From: Nematostella vectensis
Taxonomy: Eukaryota > Cnidaria > Anthozoa > Actiniaria > Edwardsiidae
Assembly: GCF_932526225.1 (NCBI RefSeq)
Contig: NC_064036.1
Location: 17,570,953 to 17,630,952, forward strand
Direction of reading: 5' to 3'
DNA: 60,000 nt
Positions 1-12,532 of this stretch are shown in pieces. The position numbers and the translations under genes are program-made. The notes under the pieces were generated by a model. It saw only the letters and a program-made list of their open reading frames with translations, had not been told where the DNA came from and made no database searches. Each line of letters opens with the position of its first letter. Position 1 is the first letter of the stretch.

Positions 1-2574
1 TCTTATCTTACTCCCACTAGTGTTGTGTCCACACTCGCATTCTAATTAGCTCTTATCTTACTCCCACTAGTGTTGTGTCCACACTCGCATTCTCATTAGC
101 TCTTATCTTACTCCCACTAGTGTTGTGTCCACACTCGCATTCTCATCAGCTCTTATCTTACTCCCACTAATGTTGTGTCCACACTCGCATTCTCATCAGC
201 TCTTATCTTACTCCCACTAGTGTTGTGTCTACACTCGCATTCTCATTAGCTCTTATCTTACTCCAACTAGTGTTGTGTCCACACTCGCATTCTCATCAGC
301 TCTTATCTTACTCCCACTAGTGTTGTGTCCACACTCGCATTCTCATTAGCTCTTATCTTACTCCCACTAGTGTTGTGTCCACACTCGCATTCTCATTAGC
401 TCTTATCTTACTCCCACTAGTGTTGTGTCTACACTCGCATTCTCATTAGCTCTTATCTTACTCCCACTAGTGTTGTGTCCACACTCGCATTCTCATTAGC
501 TCTTATCTTACTCCCACTAGTGTTGTGTCCACACTCGCATTCTCATTAGCTCTTATCTTACTCCCACTAGTGTTGTGTCCACACTCGCATTCTCATTAGC
601 TCTTATCTTACTCCTGCTAGTGTTGTGTCCACACTCGCATTCTCATCAGCTCTTATCTTACTCCCACTAGTGTTGTGTCCACACTCGCATTCTCATCAGC
701 TCTTATCTTACTCCCACTAGTGTTGTGTCCACACTCGCATTCTCATCAGCTCTTATCTTACTCCCACTAGTGTTGTGTCCACACTCGCATTCTCATCAGC
801 TCTTATCTTACTCCCACTAGTGTTGTGTCCACACTCGCATTCTCATCAGCTCTTATCTTACTCCCACTAGTGTTGTGTCCACACTCGCATTCTCATCAGC
901 TCTTATCTTACTCCCACTAGTGTCGTGTCCACACTCGCATTCTCATCAGCTCTTATCTTACTCCCACAATGTTGTGTCCACACTCGCATTCTCATTAGCT
1001 CTTATCTTACTCCCACTAGTGTCGTGTCCACACTCGCATTCTCATCAGCTCTTATCTTACTCCCACTAGTGTTGTGTCCACACTCGCATTCTCATTAGCT
1101 CTTATCTTACTCCCACTAGTGTTGTGTCCACACTCGCATTCTCATCAGCTCTTATCTTACTCCCACTAGTGTTGTGTCTACACTCGCATTCTCATTAGCT
1201 CTTATCTTATTCCCACTAGTGTTGTGTCCACACTCGCATTCTCATTAGCTCTTATCTTACTCCCACTAGAGTTGTGTCCACACTCGCATTCTTATTAGCT
1301 CTTATCTTACTCCCACTAGTGTTGTGTCCACACTCGCATTCTCATCAGCTCTTATCTTACTCCCACTAATGTTGTGTTCACACTCGCATTCTCATTAGCT
1401 CTTATCTTACTCCCACTAGTGTTGTGTCCACACTCGCATTCTCATTAGCTCTTATCTTACTCCCACTAGTGTTGTGTCCACACTCGCATTCTCATTAGCT
1501 CTTATCTTACTCCCACTAGTGTTGTGTCCACACTCGCATTCTCATTAGCTCTTATCTTACTCCCACTAGAGTTGTGTCCACACTCGCATTCTCATTAGCT
1601 CTTATCTTACTCCCACTAGTGTTGTGTCCACACTCGCATTCTCATTAGTTCTTATCTTACTCCCACTAGTGTTGTGTCCACACTCGCATTCTCATTAGCT
1701 CTTATCTTACTCCCACTAGTGATGTGTCCACACTCGCATTCTCATCAGCACTTATCTTACTCCCACTAATGTTGTGTTCACACTCGCATTCTCATTAGCT
1801 CTTATCTTACTCCCACTAGTGTTGTGTCCACACTCGCATTCTCATCAGCTCTTATCTTACTCCCACTAATGTTGTGTTCACACTCGCATTCTCATTAGCT
1901 CTTATCTTACTCCCACTAATGTTGTGTCCACACTCGCATTCTCATTAGCTCTTATGTTACTTCCACTAGTGTTTTGTCCACACTCGCATTCTCATCAGCT
2001 CTTATCTTACTCCCACTAATGTTGTGTTCACACTCGCATTCTCATTAGCTCTTATCTTACTCCCACTAGTGTCGTGTCCACACTCGCATTCTCATCAGCT
2101 CTTATCTTACTCCCACTAATGTTGTGTCCACACTCGCATTCTCATCAGCTCTTATCTTACTCCCACTGGTGTTGTGTCCACACTCGCATTCTCATTAGCT
2201 CTTATCTTACTCCCACTAGTGTTGTGTCTACACTCGCATTCTCATTAGCTCTTATCTTACTCCCACTAGTGTTGTGTCCACACTCGCATTCTCATTAGCT
2301 CTTATCTTACTCCCACTAGTGTTGTGTCCACACTCGCATTCTCATCAGCTCTTATCTTATTCCCACTAATGTTGTGTCCACACTCGCATTCTCATTAGCT
2401 CTTATCTTACTCCTGCTAGTGTCGTGTCCACACTCGCATTCTCATTAGCTCTTATCTTACTCCTGCTAGTGTCGTGTCCACACTCGCATTCTCATCAGCT
2501 CTTATCTTACTCCCACTAGTGTTGTGTCTACACTCGCATTCTCATTAGCTCTTTCTTACTCCCACTAGTGTTGT
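1..2574. repeat. 50-bp minisatellite array, about 51 copies
   Basis: Direct head-to-tail repeats with a 50-bp period run from the first base to about 2574. Units vary mainly at a few sites (CAT/TAGC versus CATCAGC, ACTAGTG versus ACTAATG). The array extends beyond the left window edge and ends about 45 bp before a receptor exon, so it is intronic. Open frames inside it are products of the repeat and not genes. Confidence 0.97.
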
Positions 2575-2619
2575 GTTTTTACTTGCGTTTCCATAAAGTC
2601 TTGTTATCTCTTCCTCCAG

Positions 2620-2721
2620 GCTGTTGAGCATCTTCAGGAGGAGTTTCTTAAAAACAATATTCATAGGATTACTTCTGAGGGATTTCGCGATAGCCCAGCC
2701 ACACAGATGGCTACTCTTAAA
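2620..2721 (+). CDS. GABA-B-type receptor exon, flytrap lobe 1
   Basis: 34 codons in phase 0 (reads AVEHLQEEFLKNNIHRITSE and onward). It is preceded by the acceptor CTTCCTCCAG and followed by the donor GTAAGA. This exon is the first recognisable one in the window and belongs to the extracellular ligand-binding domain. Confidence 0.8.
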
Positions 2722-2800
2722 GTAAGATACCTGCCATTAAACGATGATTAACAATGGTTCTTTGCCGTTCATTTAATATGATTGTTCCCTCGTTTTTTAG

Positions 2801-2866
2801 AAACGCGACGCCAGGATCATTTTTGGCAATTTCTTTGGTTCCGGTGCACGCAAGGTCTTTTGCGAG
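2801..2866 (+). CDS. GABA-B-type receptor exon ending in a probable GC donor
   Basis: 22 codons (KRDARIIFGNFF...KVFCE) follow a TTTTTTAG acceptor. Continuing in frame into the next exon (AYKLGMYG) requires the exon to end at GAG, which makes the donor GCGAGT, a GC-AG intron. The GT four bases later (GTAAAC) would put the next exon out of frame. The conserved CE-x-YK motif of GABA-B ligand domains is split exactly here. Confidence 0.75.
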
Positions 2867-3104
2867 GCGAGTAAACACCGTGCTTCTCTTCTGTATAATT
2901 TATTAACCTCCTGATATTCGTTTTCATAATTTAAATCGCTATCATCACATGATCATCAACATCATTATTATAGCTATCACAATCGCCATCGTAGTCATAT
3001 CATAATCATCATCATCGTTATATTCCGAAGCAGCATCGTGGTAGGGATATTCTACTGGCTCTATTTTACCTACTTACAACATCTCCAGAATCTATTGGAA
3101 CGTA
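2867..3104. other. Intron start, AT-rich with ATC-rich microsatellite
   Basis: Between the GC donor and the 79-bp array there is AT-rich sequence with loose ATCATCATC-type repeats (about 2940-3020). No gene is visible. Confidence 0.6.
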
Positions 3105-6100
3105 TTAAACGCTCCCATTACATTAACATGGCATGTATAGCCCGCGTTATCACACACTCACATTACGTAGATCTTACATATTGCTCGTCACGCCAGGCGT
3201 ACAAACATGGTATGTATGGCTCGCGCTATCACACACTCCCATTACGTAGATCTTACATATTGCTCGTCACGCCAGGCGTACAAACATGGCATGTATGGCC
3301 CGCGTTATCACACACTCCCATTACGTAGATCTTACACATTGCTCGTCACGCCAGGCGTACAAACATGGCATGTATGGCCCGCGCTATCACACACTCCCAT
3401 TACGTAGATCTTACATATCACTCTTCGTGCCAGGCGTACAAACTTGGCATGTATGGCTCGCGCTGTCACACACTCCCATTACCTAGATCTTACACATTGC
3501 TCTTTACGCCAAGCGTACAAACATGGTATGTATGGCCCGCGCTATCACACACTCCCATTACGTAGATCTTTGACATTGCTCGTCACGCCAAGCGTACAAA
3601 CTTGGCATGTCCGGGCCCGCGCTATCACACACTCCCATTACGTAGATCTTACATATTGCTCTTCACGCCAGGCGTACAAACATGGCATGTCCGGGCCCGC
3701 GCTATCACACACTCCCATTACGTAGATCTTACACATTGCTCGTCACGCCAGGCGTACAAACATGGCATGTATGGCCCGCGCTATCACACACTCCCATTAC
3801 CTAGATCTTACACATTGCTCTTTACGCCAGGCGTACAAACATGGTATGTATGGCTCGCGCTATCACACACTCCCATTACGTAGATCTTACACATTGCTCG
3901 TCACGCCAAGCGTACAAACATGGCATGTATGGCCCGCGCTATCACACACTCCCATTACGTAGATCTTACACATTGCTCGTCACGCCCAGCGTACAAACAT
4001 GGCATGTATGGCCCGCGCTATCACACACTCCCATTACGTAGATCTTACATATTGCTCTTTACGCCAGGCGTACAAACATGGTATGTATGACTCGCGCTAT
4101 CACACACTCCCATTACGTAGATCTTACACATTGCTCGTCACGCCAAGCGTACAAACATGGCATGTATGGCTCGCGCTATCACACACTCCCATTACGTAGA
4201 TCTTACATGTTGCTCTTTACGCCAGGCGTACAAACATGGTATGTATGGCTCGCGCTATCACACACTCCCATTACGTAGATCTTACACATTGCTCGTCACG
4301 CCAAGCGTACAAACATGGCATGTATGGCCCGCGCTATCACACACTCCCATTACGTAGATCTTACATATCACTCTTCGTGCCAGGCGTACAAACTTGGCAT
4401 GTATGGCCCGCGCTACCACACACTCCCATTACGTAGATCTTACACATTGCTCGCCACGCCAGGCGTACAAACATGGTATGTATGGCTCGCGCTATCACAC
4501 ACTCCCATTACGTAGATCTTACACATTGCTCTTTACGCCAAGCGTACAAACATGGCATGTATGGCCCGCGCTATCACACACTCCCATTACGTAGATCTTA
4601 CATATCTCTCTTCGTGCCAGGCGTACAAACATGGCATGTATGGCCCGCGCTATCACACACTCCCATTACGTAGATCTTACACATTGCTCTTTACGCCAAG
4701 CGTACAAACATGGCATGTATGGCCCGCGCTATCACACACTCCCATTACGTAGATCTTACATATCACTCTTCGTGCCAGGCGTAAAAACTTGGCATGTATG
4801 GCCCGCGCTATCACACACTCCCATTACGTAGATCTTATATATCACTCTTCGTGCCAGGCGTACAAACTTGGCATGTATGGCTCGCGCTACCACACACTCC
4901 CATTACGTAGATCTTACATATCACTCTTCGTGCCAGGCGTACAAACATGGCATGTATGGCCCGCGCTATCACACACTCCCATTACGTAGATCTTACATAT
5001 CACTCTTCGTGCCAGGCGTACAAACATGGCATGTATGGCCCGCGCTACCACACACTCCCATTACGTAGATCTTACATATCACTCTTCGTGCCAGGCGTAC
5101 AAACATGGCATGTATGGCCCGCGCTATCACACACTCCCATTACGTAGATCTTACATATCACTCTTCGTGCCAGGCGTACAAACTTGGCATGTATGGCTCG
5201 CGCTATCACACACTCCCATTACGTAGATCTTACATATCACTCTTCGTGCCAGGCGTACAAACATGGCATGTATGGCCCGCGCTATCACACACTCCCATTA
5301 CGTAGATCTTACATATCACTCTTCGTGCCAGGCGTACAAACTTGGCATGTATGGCTCGCGCTACCACACACTCCCATTACGTAGATCTTACACATTGCTC
5401 GTCACGCCAAGCGTACAAACATGGCATGTATGGCCCGCGCTATCACACACTCCCATTACGTAGATCTTACACATTGCTCGTCACGCCAAGCGTACAAACA
5501 TGGCATGTATGGCCCGCGCTATCACACACTCCCATTACGTAGATCTTACACATTGCTCGTCACGCCAAGCGTACAAACATGGCATGTATGGCCCGCGCTA
5601 TCACACACTCCCATTACGTAGATCTTACACATTGCTCGTCACGCCAAGCGTACAAACATGGCATGTATGGCCCGCGCTATCACACACTCCCATTACGTAG
5701 ATCTTACACATTGCTCGTCACGCCAAGCGTACAAACATGGCATGTATGGCCCGCGCTATCACACACTCCCATTACGTAGATCTTACATATCACTCTTCGT
5801 GCCAGGCGTACAAACTTGGCATGTATGGCTCGCGCTACCACACACTCCCATTACGTAGATCTTACACATTGCTCGTCACGCCAGGCGTACAAACATGGCA
5901 TGTATGGCCCGCGCTATCACACACTCCCATTACGTAGATCTTACATATTGCTCGTCACGCCAGGCGTACAAACATGGCATGTATGGCCCGCGCTATCACA
6001 CACTCCCATTACGTAGATCTTACATATTGCTCTTTACGCCAGGCATACAAACATGGCATGTATGGCCCGCGCTATCACACACTCCCATTACCTAGATCTT

Positions 6101-6789
6101 ACACATTGCTCTTTACGCCAAGCGTGCAAACATGGTATGTATGGCTCGCGCTATCACACACTCCCATTACGTAGATCTTACACATTGCTCGTCACGCCAA
6201 GCGTACAAACATGGCATGTATGGCCCGCGCTATCACACACTCCCATTACGTAGATCTTACATATTGCTCTTTACGCCAGGCGTACAAACATGGTATGTAT
6301 GGCTCGCGCTATCACACACTCCCATTACGTAGATCTTACACATTGCTCGTCACGCCCAGCGTACAAACATGGCATGTATGGCCCGCGCTATCACACACTC
6401 CCATTACGTAGATCTTACATATTGCTCTTTACGCCAGGCGTACAAACATGGTATGTATGGCTCGCGCTATCACACACTCCCATTACGTAGATCTTACACA
6501 TTGCTCGTCACGCCAAGCGTACAAACATGGCATGTATGGCCCGCGCTATCACACACTCCCATTACGTAGATCTTACATATCACTCTTCGTGCCAGGCGTA
6601 CAAACTTGGCATGTATGGCCCGCGCTATCACACACTCCCATTAGGTAGATCTTACACATTGCTCGTCACGCCAAGCGTACAAACATGGCATGTATGGCCC
6701 GCGCTATCACACACTCCCATTACGTAGATCTTACATATCACTCTTCGTGCCAGGCGTACAAACTTGGCATGTATGGCTCGCGCTACCAG
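3105..6789. repeat. 79-bp minisatellite containing an exon start, about 46 copies
   Basis: Tandem 79-bp units (core ACACACTCCCATTACGTAGA...GGCGTACAAACATGGCATG). Most units carry a CCAG or CCAAG that resembles a 3' splice site, followed by about 36 bp identical or nearly identical to the first codons of the receptor exon at 6754. The last unit supplies the real exon start. Each unit begins a spurious 66-residue open frame, which I do not call as genes. Confidence 0.96.
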
Positions 6790-6945
6790 TGGATAATTCT
6801 GGGCTATATCGAGAAGAATTGGTGGCTCCCTCAGGGCGCTTATTCCGACTGCACGGCGGAGGAGGTTCTTAAGGCGGCCAACAGCCTCTTGATGACGGAC
6901 TATCTGTGGCATGCGACAGATGATATGTTCACTGTATCAGGCAAG
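6754..6945 (+). CDS. GABA-B-type receptor exon, flytrap domain, 5' end inside the 79-bp array
   Basis: 64 codons in phase 0, from AYKLGMYGSRYQWIILGYIE to the donor AAG|GTATAT. The motif AYK-G-YG-RY-W--LGY--NWW matches the GABA-B ligand domain. The acceptor TTCGTGCCAG and the first dozen codons are the last unit of the 79-bp satellite. Splicing to the preceding unit's acceptor 79 bp upstream would shift the frame and end early, so the most 3' acceptor must be used for a functional product. Confidence 0.85.
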
Positions 6946-6973
6946 GTATATCGAAATATGTCCAAGATATCGT

Positions 6974-7253
6974 AATTAAGAGAAGGATACCCTAACCCTA
7001 ACTGACAGTGCTAAATAACGTATACGCATGCGCGTGCTCTGACTAAAAAAACACAATCTCAGTGTTGAATCGTTCTATTGAATTGTACTAACTGTACAGC
7101 ATTAAAACTAAAAAAAAATAATTAAGAGAAGGATACCCTAACCCTAACTGACAGTGCTAAATAACGTATGTGCATGCTCGTGCTCTGACTAAAAAAACAC
7201 AATCTCAGTGTTGAATCGTTCTATTGAATTGTACTAACTGTACAGCATTAAAA
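6974..7253. repeat. 146-bp tandem duplication with CCCTAACCCTAA core
   Basis: Two direct copies start at 6974 and 7120 (AATTAAGAGAAGGATACCCT...). Each contains CCCTAACCCTAA and continues to TACAGCATTAAAAC. The copies differ by a few bases around ACGTATACGCATGCGCG. Confidence 0.9.
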
Positions 7254-7939
7254 CCATACTGTACAAACGATAACAGATTTGTTTGATAATGAGGGAATCA
7301 TAAAGAAAATTATAGCCTTAGCTTTGCGCTAGTTTCCTTAGTATTTGCCAAAATGTAACAGTTCGCCGGTAAAAAGCCGCCATTTCAAAACAAAAAGGCT
7401 AGTTTAACCGCGCGGTACTGAAACTAGTCTTGCGTTTTTCATCACTGGCAGCCTAACACTTATCTACAATGTAAATTTCTATAATTCCTAGTTTTGGTAC
7501 TAACATTTTTACTAACCCTACCCCTGCGGTTCGCATGTGGCTGTTTTTCAAACTTGGTGGAATTTGATTTGAACTTGATTGAAAGTCTATCATGTGTGTT
7601 CTGGAATATCTAGAGATTCATAAGCTTTTGTTTTACTATCAGTTCGAGAAGGGTAGAGATTTCACACGAAACATCGTTTGCTAAGTATTCAATTTTATTG
7701 ACTCCCAGTTCTCATTTAAAACAGCAGTACCTCCGTCTCAAAGTGTGAATCGCGCGTTCTTATAAGATCCTAACTGCTTATACTGAAACTCCGGAATTCC
7801 CCATAGTTTCTTGTACTGGCAACTGGCTCACTTGTAACTAAGGGTTACTTATAACTAGGGGCTATTTTAAGGCATTGGGGGTTATTTATAGTCAAGTATT
7901 GTTCTGATCGTACTTTTCGCATTAATTATTTCCTAACAG
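7254..7939. other. Intron, no feature seen
   Basis: AT-rich intronic sequence ending in a polypyrimidine/acceptor TTTCCTAACAG. I see no gene, RNA or long repeat in it. Confidence 0.6.
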
Positions 7940-8164
7940 ACCGTTAAGCGGTTCTTTGAAGAGTATGACAATAAGGTTCCTGCTGCACTAAGAGATGAGC
8001 ACGCAGGTTATGCTTACGACGCGGTGTGGACCATGGCACTAGCCCTGAACCGTAGCATTGCCAGGAATCCTGGCCTAAGATTGGACTTGCTGCCTTATGG
8101 TGACAACAGTACGAACCATGTCATGATACAAGAGCTGGCTCTGATGAACTTCACGGGTGTAACG
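7940..8164 (+). CDS. GABA-B-type receptor exon, flytrap lobe 2
   Basis: 75 codons (TVKRFFEEYDNKVPAALRDE...). It contains the AYDAVWTMALALNRS segment typical of the second lobe of GABA-B and related receptors, and NST/NFT sequons compatible with extracellular N-glycosylation. The donor is ACG|GTGAGA. It joins in phase 0 to the exon at 32495 across a 24 kb intron. Confidence 0.87.
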
Positions 8165-9045
8165 GTGAGAGCTGTAAATACTTGGATACCTGGCCTGATC
8201 AGACTTGTACAGTAGAATCCGCCACGGTTCCCCTCTGTCTAGTCAGGCTGATAATGAAACATGTGTTCGCGTTGGTCGCGTTTTTTATTTGCTTAATCAA
8301 ATATTCGCCTCTTGTGGCCTCAGACAGGGGTATTCGGTCGTCCGATGGATCCATCCGCCGACCGGAATCTATCGGACTCCGGTGGATTCCGGTCGCGAAA
8401 ATGGGGCCTATTGGTGTCGGGCGATGAGACCGTAAATTTATTATTAAAATACTTATTATGGCACATCGTTCAACCGGATGCGAAATTGTTTACAGCTAAA
8501 GAGAACCTACAACATCTTTGATTTCTTTTGAAAAAACTCCCTATTGCCCTTTGAGCCCGTGCTGTTACGCGAGTTTATGCTAGACAAAACAACATAATAT
8601 TAGTATGTTGCCTTTTTAGAATGTCTTATTAAATCGTACTCCTTCGCGAGTATTTGAACGACAAGATAACAATAATATTAGTATGCTTACGACGAAAGAA
8701 CATTGGTGTTTTATCTCGTTTTTTAAGAATGTCTTATTGAACCGTGCTCTTTCGCGAGTACTCGAAACGAAAAAGATTATAATATTGGTATGTTGCCTCG
8801 TGTTTTAAGAATGCTCTATGAAATGGCCGTGTTCCCAGAGTCCGGTCAGGATTCCGGTCCCGAAAATCGGGTCCACTGGTGTGGGTAATGACACACACAT
8901 AAAAATACTTATATACTTATCGTTCAAGCGGATGCAAAATATGCGAATTTGTTTACAGCTAAAAGGAACGCATAACATCTCTTGATTACTTCAAAAAACT
9001 CGTCTACAAGCTGAATCGCTTACAATGTCATTGGAAAAAAACTTG
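8165..9045. repeat. Degenerate direct duplication (about 470-bp spacing) in the large intron
   Basis: The stretch around 8350-8520 (TTCCGGTCGCGAAAATGGGG ... GTTTACAGCTAAAG) recurs, more diverged, at about 8850-8985 (ATTCCGGTCCCGAAAATCGG ... GTTTACAGCTAAAA). A second internal similarity links 8600-8680 and 8690-8790 (TTTAAGAATGTCTTATTGAA, CTTTCGCGAGTA). It is probably a decayed repeat element; no coding potential is credible. Confidence 0.6.
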
Positions 9046-9373
9046 TTGCAAAGTATGAGCAGCGAGGCAACTCTGAAGAGGTAGCTGAAGCCAAAGCAAC
9101 AAATGACCTTGTTCCCAACTATCGAAAAGAGCTAAGAAAAGTCCTTTTTGAACATCTAAAGTGGATGCGTACTTTACGGAAGGATCCAACTTTCAAGAAA
9201 ATCATAGATACGCAAAAAATCTTATGGACAACGACGGGTTTGACTGGAGTGAAGCGACAGAATCGGCGATAAATAAGAGAAAATTCCTGCTGTCAAAGAT
9301 GTTCAGGGAGCAGCCGATTCCTCAGCAAGCAGATGTCCCAACTTGGAATAAACCATTTTACAATCGTAGTTGA
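9046..9373 (+). pseudogene. Possible coding remnant, family not recognised
   Basis: Two open stretches in adjacent frames read like one charged helical protein: a first frame about 9070-9215 (NSEEVAEAKATNDLVPNYRK) and, after a shift, 9161-9373 (DNDGFDWSEATESAINKRKF ... VPTWNKPFYNRS). No start codon or splice context supports a live gene. It could be a transposase or captured-gene remnant, or chance. Confidence 0.3.
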
Positions 9374-10164
9374 ACTTTTTGACCGGGGAAAAAGCCGTTT
9401 CAAAGAATAACTTTATGTAATCTAGAGTGAATTAGCATGCTGCAGGATTTGACAGCATATATTCAATAGACATGTAAACAAAAGAGAGAAAAAAGAGCCT
9501 TTAGAAGAGTCCTTTAGAAAGCCAGGCGATAAATACCATAATCAAAGTACATAAACTTTATTATAGTCTAGAGCCCTAAATATGGATACCCTATATCAGG
9601 TTCTCTAGTTTATGTATAGGTTTACTTTTGTATTAACCTTATTAATTTGTATGATGAGCGTTGTTGTAATATTGAACTAGTTTAACCAAACTGTTTACTT
9701 TCTTTGAAGAATTACAAAAGTAGTAAAATATTTTCATCGTTTGTCAGTTTAGGCACTAAAGAAACATTTTTTATGGGTATTAAAATTCGAAATGGTAATT
9801 ATTAATTCAATTCGAAGGTTTTCTATTCCAACAGCTATTCAGTTGCGACCGTATGATTTTTTTACGCTCTTTGCGTGACCCATGATCGAGCACCATGTAT
9901 TAGCATAACAAGATCAAATACTGAGATGACAAGACCGTAAACAAAAAGACGGGCTAATCTTATAATTTATTAAGACAATAAATAACACATCTTTATGAAA
10001 TAGAAAACGAGCGTTTTTTCGTCAATATATACAGCATCTTCTTTTTCTCTACTTCCTCCACTACGTCGCATCGCTTTCCCTATCATTCAATCAGATACTT
10101 TTTTTCACGGTTCTTTTCTTTGAGTCTAACTGTGACTTGAGACCACGTTTGGTAGTAATATTAG
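9374..10164. other. Intron, no feature seen
   Basis: AT-rich sequence without recognisable genes or long repeats. Confidence 0.5.
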
Positions 10165-10712
10165 TCCAGTCAATCTGTGGTTTCAGGTGGAACTAATTGC
10201 AATAGAATTTCTCTCAACGGATTTTAGTCCCCAAAAATCCCTTTGGTGGAACATCCTGAGATTTGTTATTTTTCAATTTCGGAGCAAAACCACAGGGTAC
10301 CCGCGTCCGTAAAACGGAAAAATAATAAAATACACGTCTAAATCAGTACATTTGAAAGACCATTGGTCAAAGTCAATTAAATACCCAGTTTGGATATCGA
10401 AACAAAGCAAATTGCTCCTGTTTTATATCTTTTTCCAATATTTCTGTAATCCAAAAACCACAGGGTACCCGCGTCGAAAACACTAAACAAATTTGAAAAT
10501 TCAATCAAGCCTGAATCAGAAAATTTCAAAGGACATTGGACAAAAATTACTAAAGACACAAATTCTAGTATCGAAATAAAGCAACTTGTCCATGTTTCAT
10601 TTCTATTTTGAATATTTTCTCCACAAATGTATTTCTGCATCCTCGCGTCAGTTACTGAAATTTGTATAGAAAGCAAACTTACATGTGACAGCAACTCAGT
10701 AGCTAGGGTTGT
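10165..10712 (-). repeat. Left arm of a long inverted repeat
   Basis: This block is the imperfect reverse complement of 15500-16076, beginning with TAGTCCAGTCAATC and ending near AACTCAGTAGCTAG. Both arms contain two copies of the CCACAGGGTACCCGCGTC motif. The arms flank about 4.8 kb of other repeat-derived sequence. This may be two oppositely oriented copies of one transposon family or a large foldback structure. Confidence 0.8.
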
Positions 10713-10749
10713 TATAGAAGGAATGGCCTCTCGTCGCCTCCCAGTGACT

Positions 10750-11420
10750 TCCCCGGGGTCCCTCAAGGAAGCCTAAATAGGCCCCCTTCTATTTAGGACC
10801 TACATCAAAGATCTAGCAGACGCCACAGACAAAGACACACCGCCATATACTCAGACGACACAAGGCTATACCGAAGAATCTCTTCGATAAAGGACTGTGA
10901 AGCTCTTCAGGATGACCTGACAAGTCTAACAAGTGGAGCGATGAAACAAATATAGACTTTAACGCTACCAAGTGTTAATTAAGTCTTGACAGTCTATCAC
11001 GGAAGAAATCGCCTAAACTGGTGGACTATCTGCTTGGCGCCACAAGTCTTCAGCGCATCAACAGTTAAAAAGATCTCGGGGCACAATATCGGGCAATCTC
11101 ACATAGGACACCCACATTCTATTTGTGGTGTCCAAGGCCAACAGAATGCTTGGTCTGCTCAAGAGGACATGTGTCCTCTTACAGATACAGGGTTAGGCGT
11201 ACTCTATACCTGTCCCTTGTCAAGTCGCAACTATGTTTCGCCACTGAAGTCTGGTCCCCCGGCAGCGTAAGACTTAAAATGTCCTCCTAGAAAGAGTTAA
11301 AAGCTAGCCACCCGTTGAATTCTAAGATCCAAGATCGGGGACTTGAGCTATAAAGAGCGACTTCTAAAACTCGATCTACTACCCTTGGTCTACGACTGAG
11401 AGGTGAAAGACCTAATCTTT
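10750..11420 (+). pseudogene. Decayed LINE reverse transcriptase fragment (CR1/L2-like)
   Basis: Conceptual translation in shifting frames shows GVPQGS at about 10755, a degenerate YADDT-type box (YSDDTRLYR) near 10850, then LQDDLTSL, a DLG segment, and a SLVKSQLCFATEVWSPGS tail typical of the C-terminal part of non-LTR reverse transcriptases. Multiple stops and frameshifts are present, so it is a dead fragment without recognisable endonuclease or 3' tail. Confidence 0.7.
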
Positions 11421-12532
11421 TTTTTAGTGTAACTAACTAGTGTATCTTCGAAATGACCGACCTGAATGTTCAACTTTTTGTCACTTTTGTAAATCATAAT
11501 CGTACTCGTAACCTGACCCCAACCTTAACTTTATCTCCGGCTCTTTGCAGAACAACTACGTTCCAAGCATCTTATTTCAATCGTATTGCAAAACCATAGA
11601 ATCTAGTATGTAACTTAATTCAGTTCAATACGTTCTCTGGCGGAGCCAGCATTGAAAGAATTTTTTTCAATGAGATTAAAAAAAGCAATTTTTACTGCCA
11701 TGTTATTATGAATTGTATTGGCCCCTCCAAATGGATCAAGCAAGCACTCATTCAATAATATTAAATATGCAGTATGAAAGTACTAATCCTGGTGTAAAAA
11801 AGGCTGTCAAAATTTAAGTTGCCTTAGTTGATGACAATGTTTTTCAAGAGTCTAATGGTCAATTCTTACTTGTTCCACTATGCATATTTTTTTTATCAAA
11901 ACAGCATAATAACAATCTTTGACCTTGTAAAGAATATATTAAGGATGTAACAGCATTTCAAAGATTTAGATGCCATTCTGTAGTTTCCATGTACTGCAAC
12001 TGATTATTCAGAAAATTATTCAAAATGTGTTGAAATTAATACATATTAGTGCACCCACCCTTTGGCCAGTTGTTTTTAGAAACCCTGGATCCACCCATAC
12101 TAGCTACTCAAAAATGAATGCAATGGAGGAAAATACTAAATTACTTAAAGTTCTTTAATTTCAAACCAAACCATGTTCATTGAGTTATGTTTGGGGTAGA
12201 GAGGAATAAATAAACAAATAAACAGAAAGTCAATGGGGAGTTGAAAGGGAGAAATGTGACTCTATTTGAAAAAATGTGAATCTACTTTTAAAAAATATAT
12301 AACAAAAATGCAATAAGAGCTTGACTGAGCACTTTCCTAACATTTTCCCCTTTCCCTATTAGCTTTAGGTTTGATATAAAACTGTTTTCTTTATGGATTT
12401 ATTATTGAAAAAGCACAAGTTTGTTATTATCTTTATATAATTTATTAAATAAGTACCTTGCCCTAATGAAAACCCTTTTATAGAAGTTCCATTCATGTAC
12501 ACTACTACACTAGCACTAGGTACATTCTGACC
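11421..12532. repeat. Decayed dispersed repeat, antisense relatives at 44.7-46.2 kb
   Basis: Short matches in inverted orientation link this block to 44700-46180. One example is AGTACCTTGCCCTAATGAAA near 12452, whose complement resembles TTTTTTAGGGCAAGATACTT near 45350. The CATTTTCCCC-type and CAATTGAT-type stretches also correspond. It is probably a non-autonomous transposon family. No gene is credible. Confidence 0.45.

Noticed and set aside
3038-6727. Dozens of overlapping 66-residue open frames
   Set aside because: They restart every 79 bp and merely re-read the satellite unit.
1-6789. Regular direct repeats resembling CRISPR arrays
   Set aside because: Units abut with no unique spacers and lie in introns of an animal gene, so they are minisatellites.
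6983-7150. CCCTAACCCTAA as a telomere or subtelomere mark
   Set aside because: Only two telomere-like units occur per copy of a 146-bp duplication inside an intron, so it is not a telomeric tract.
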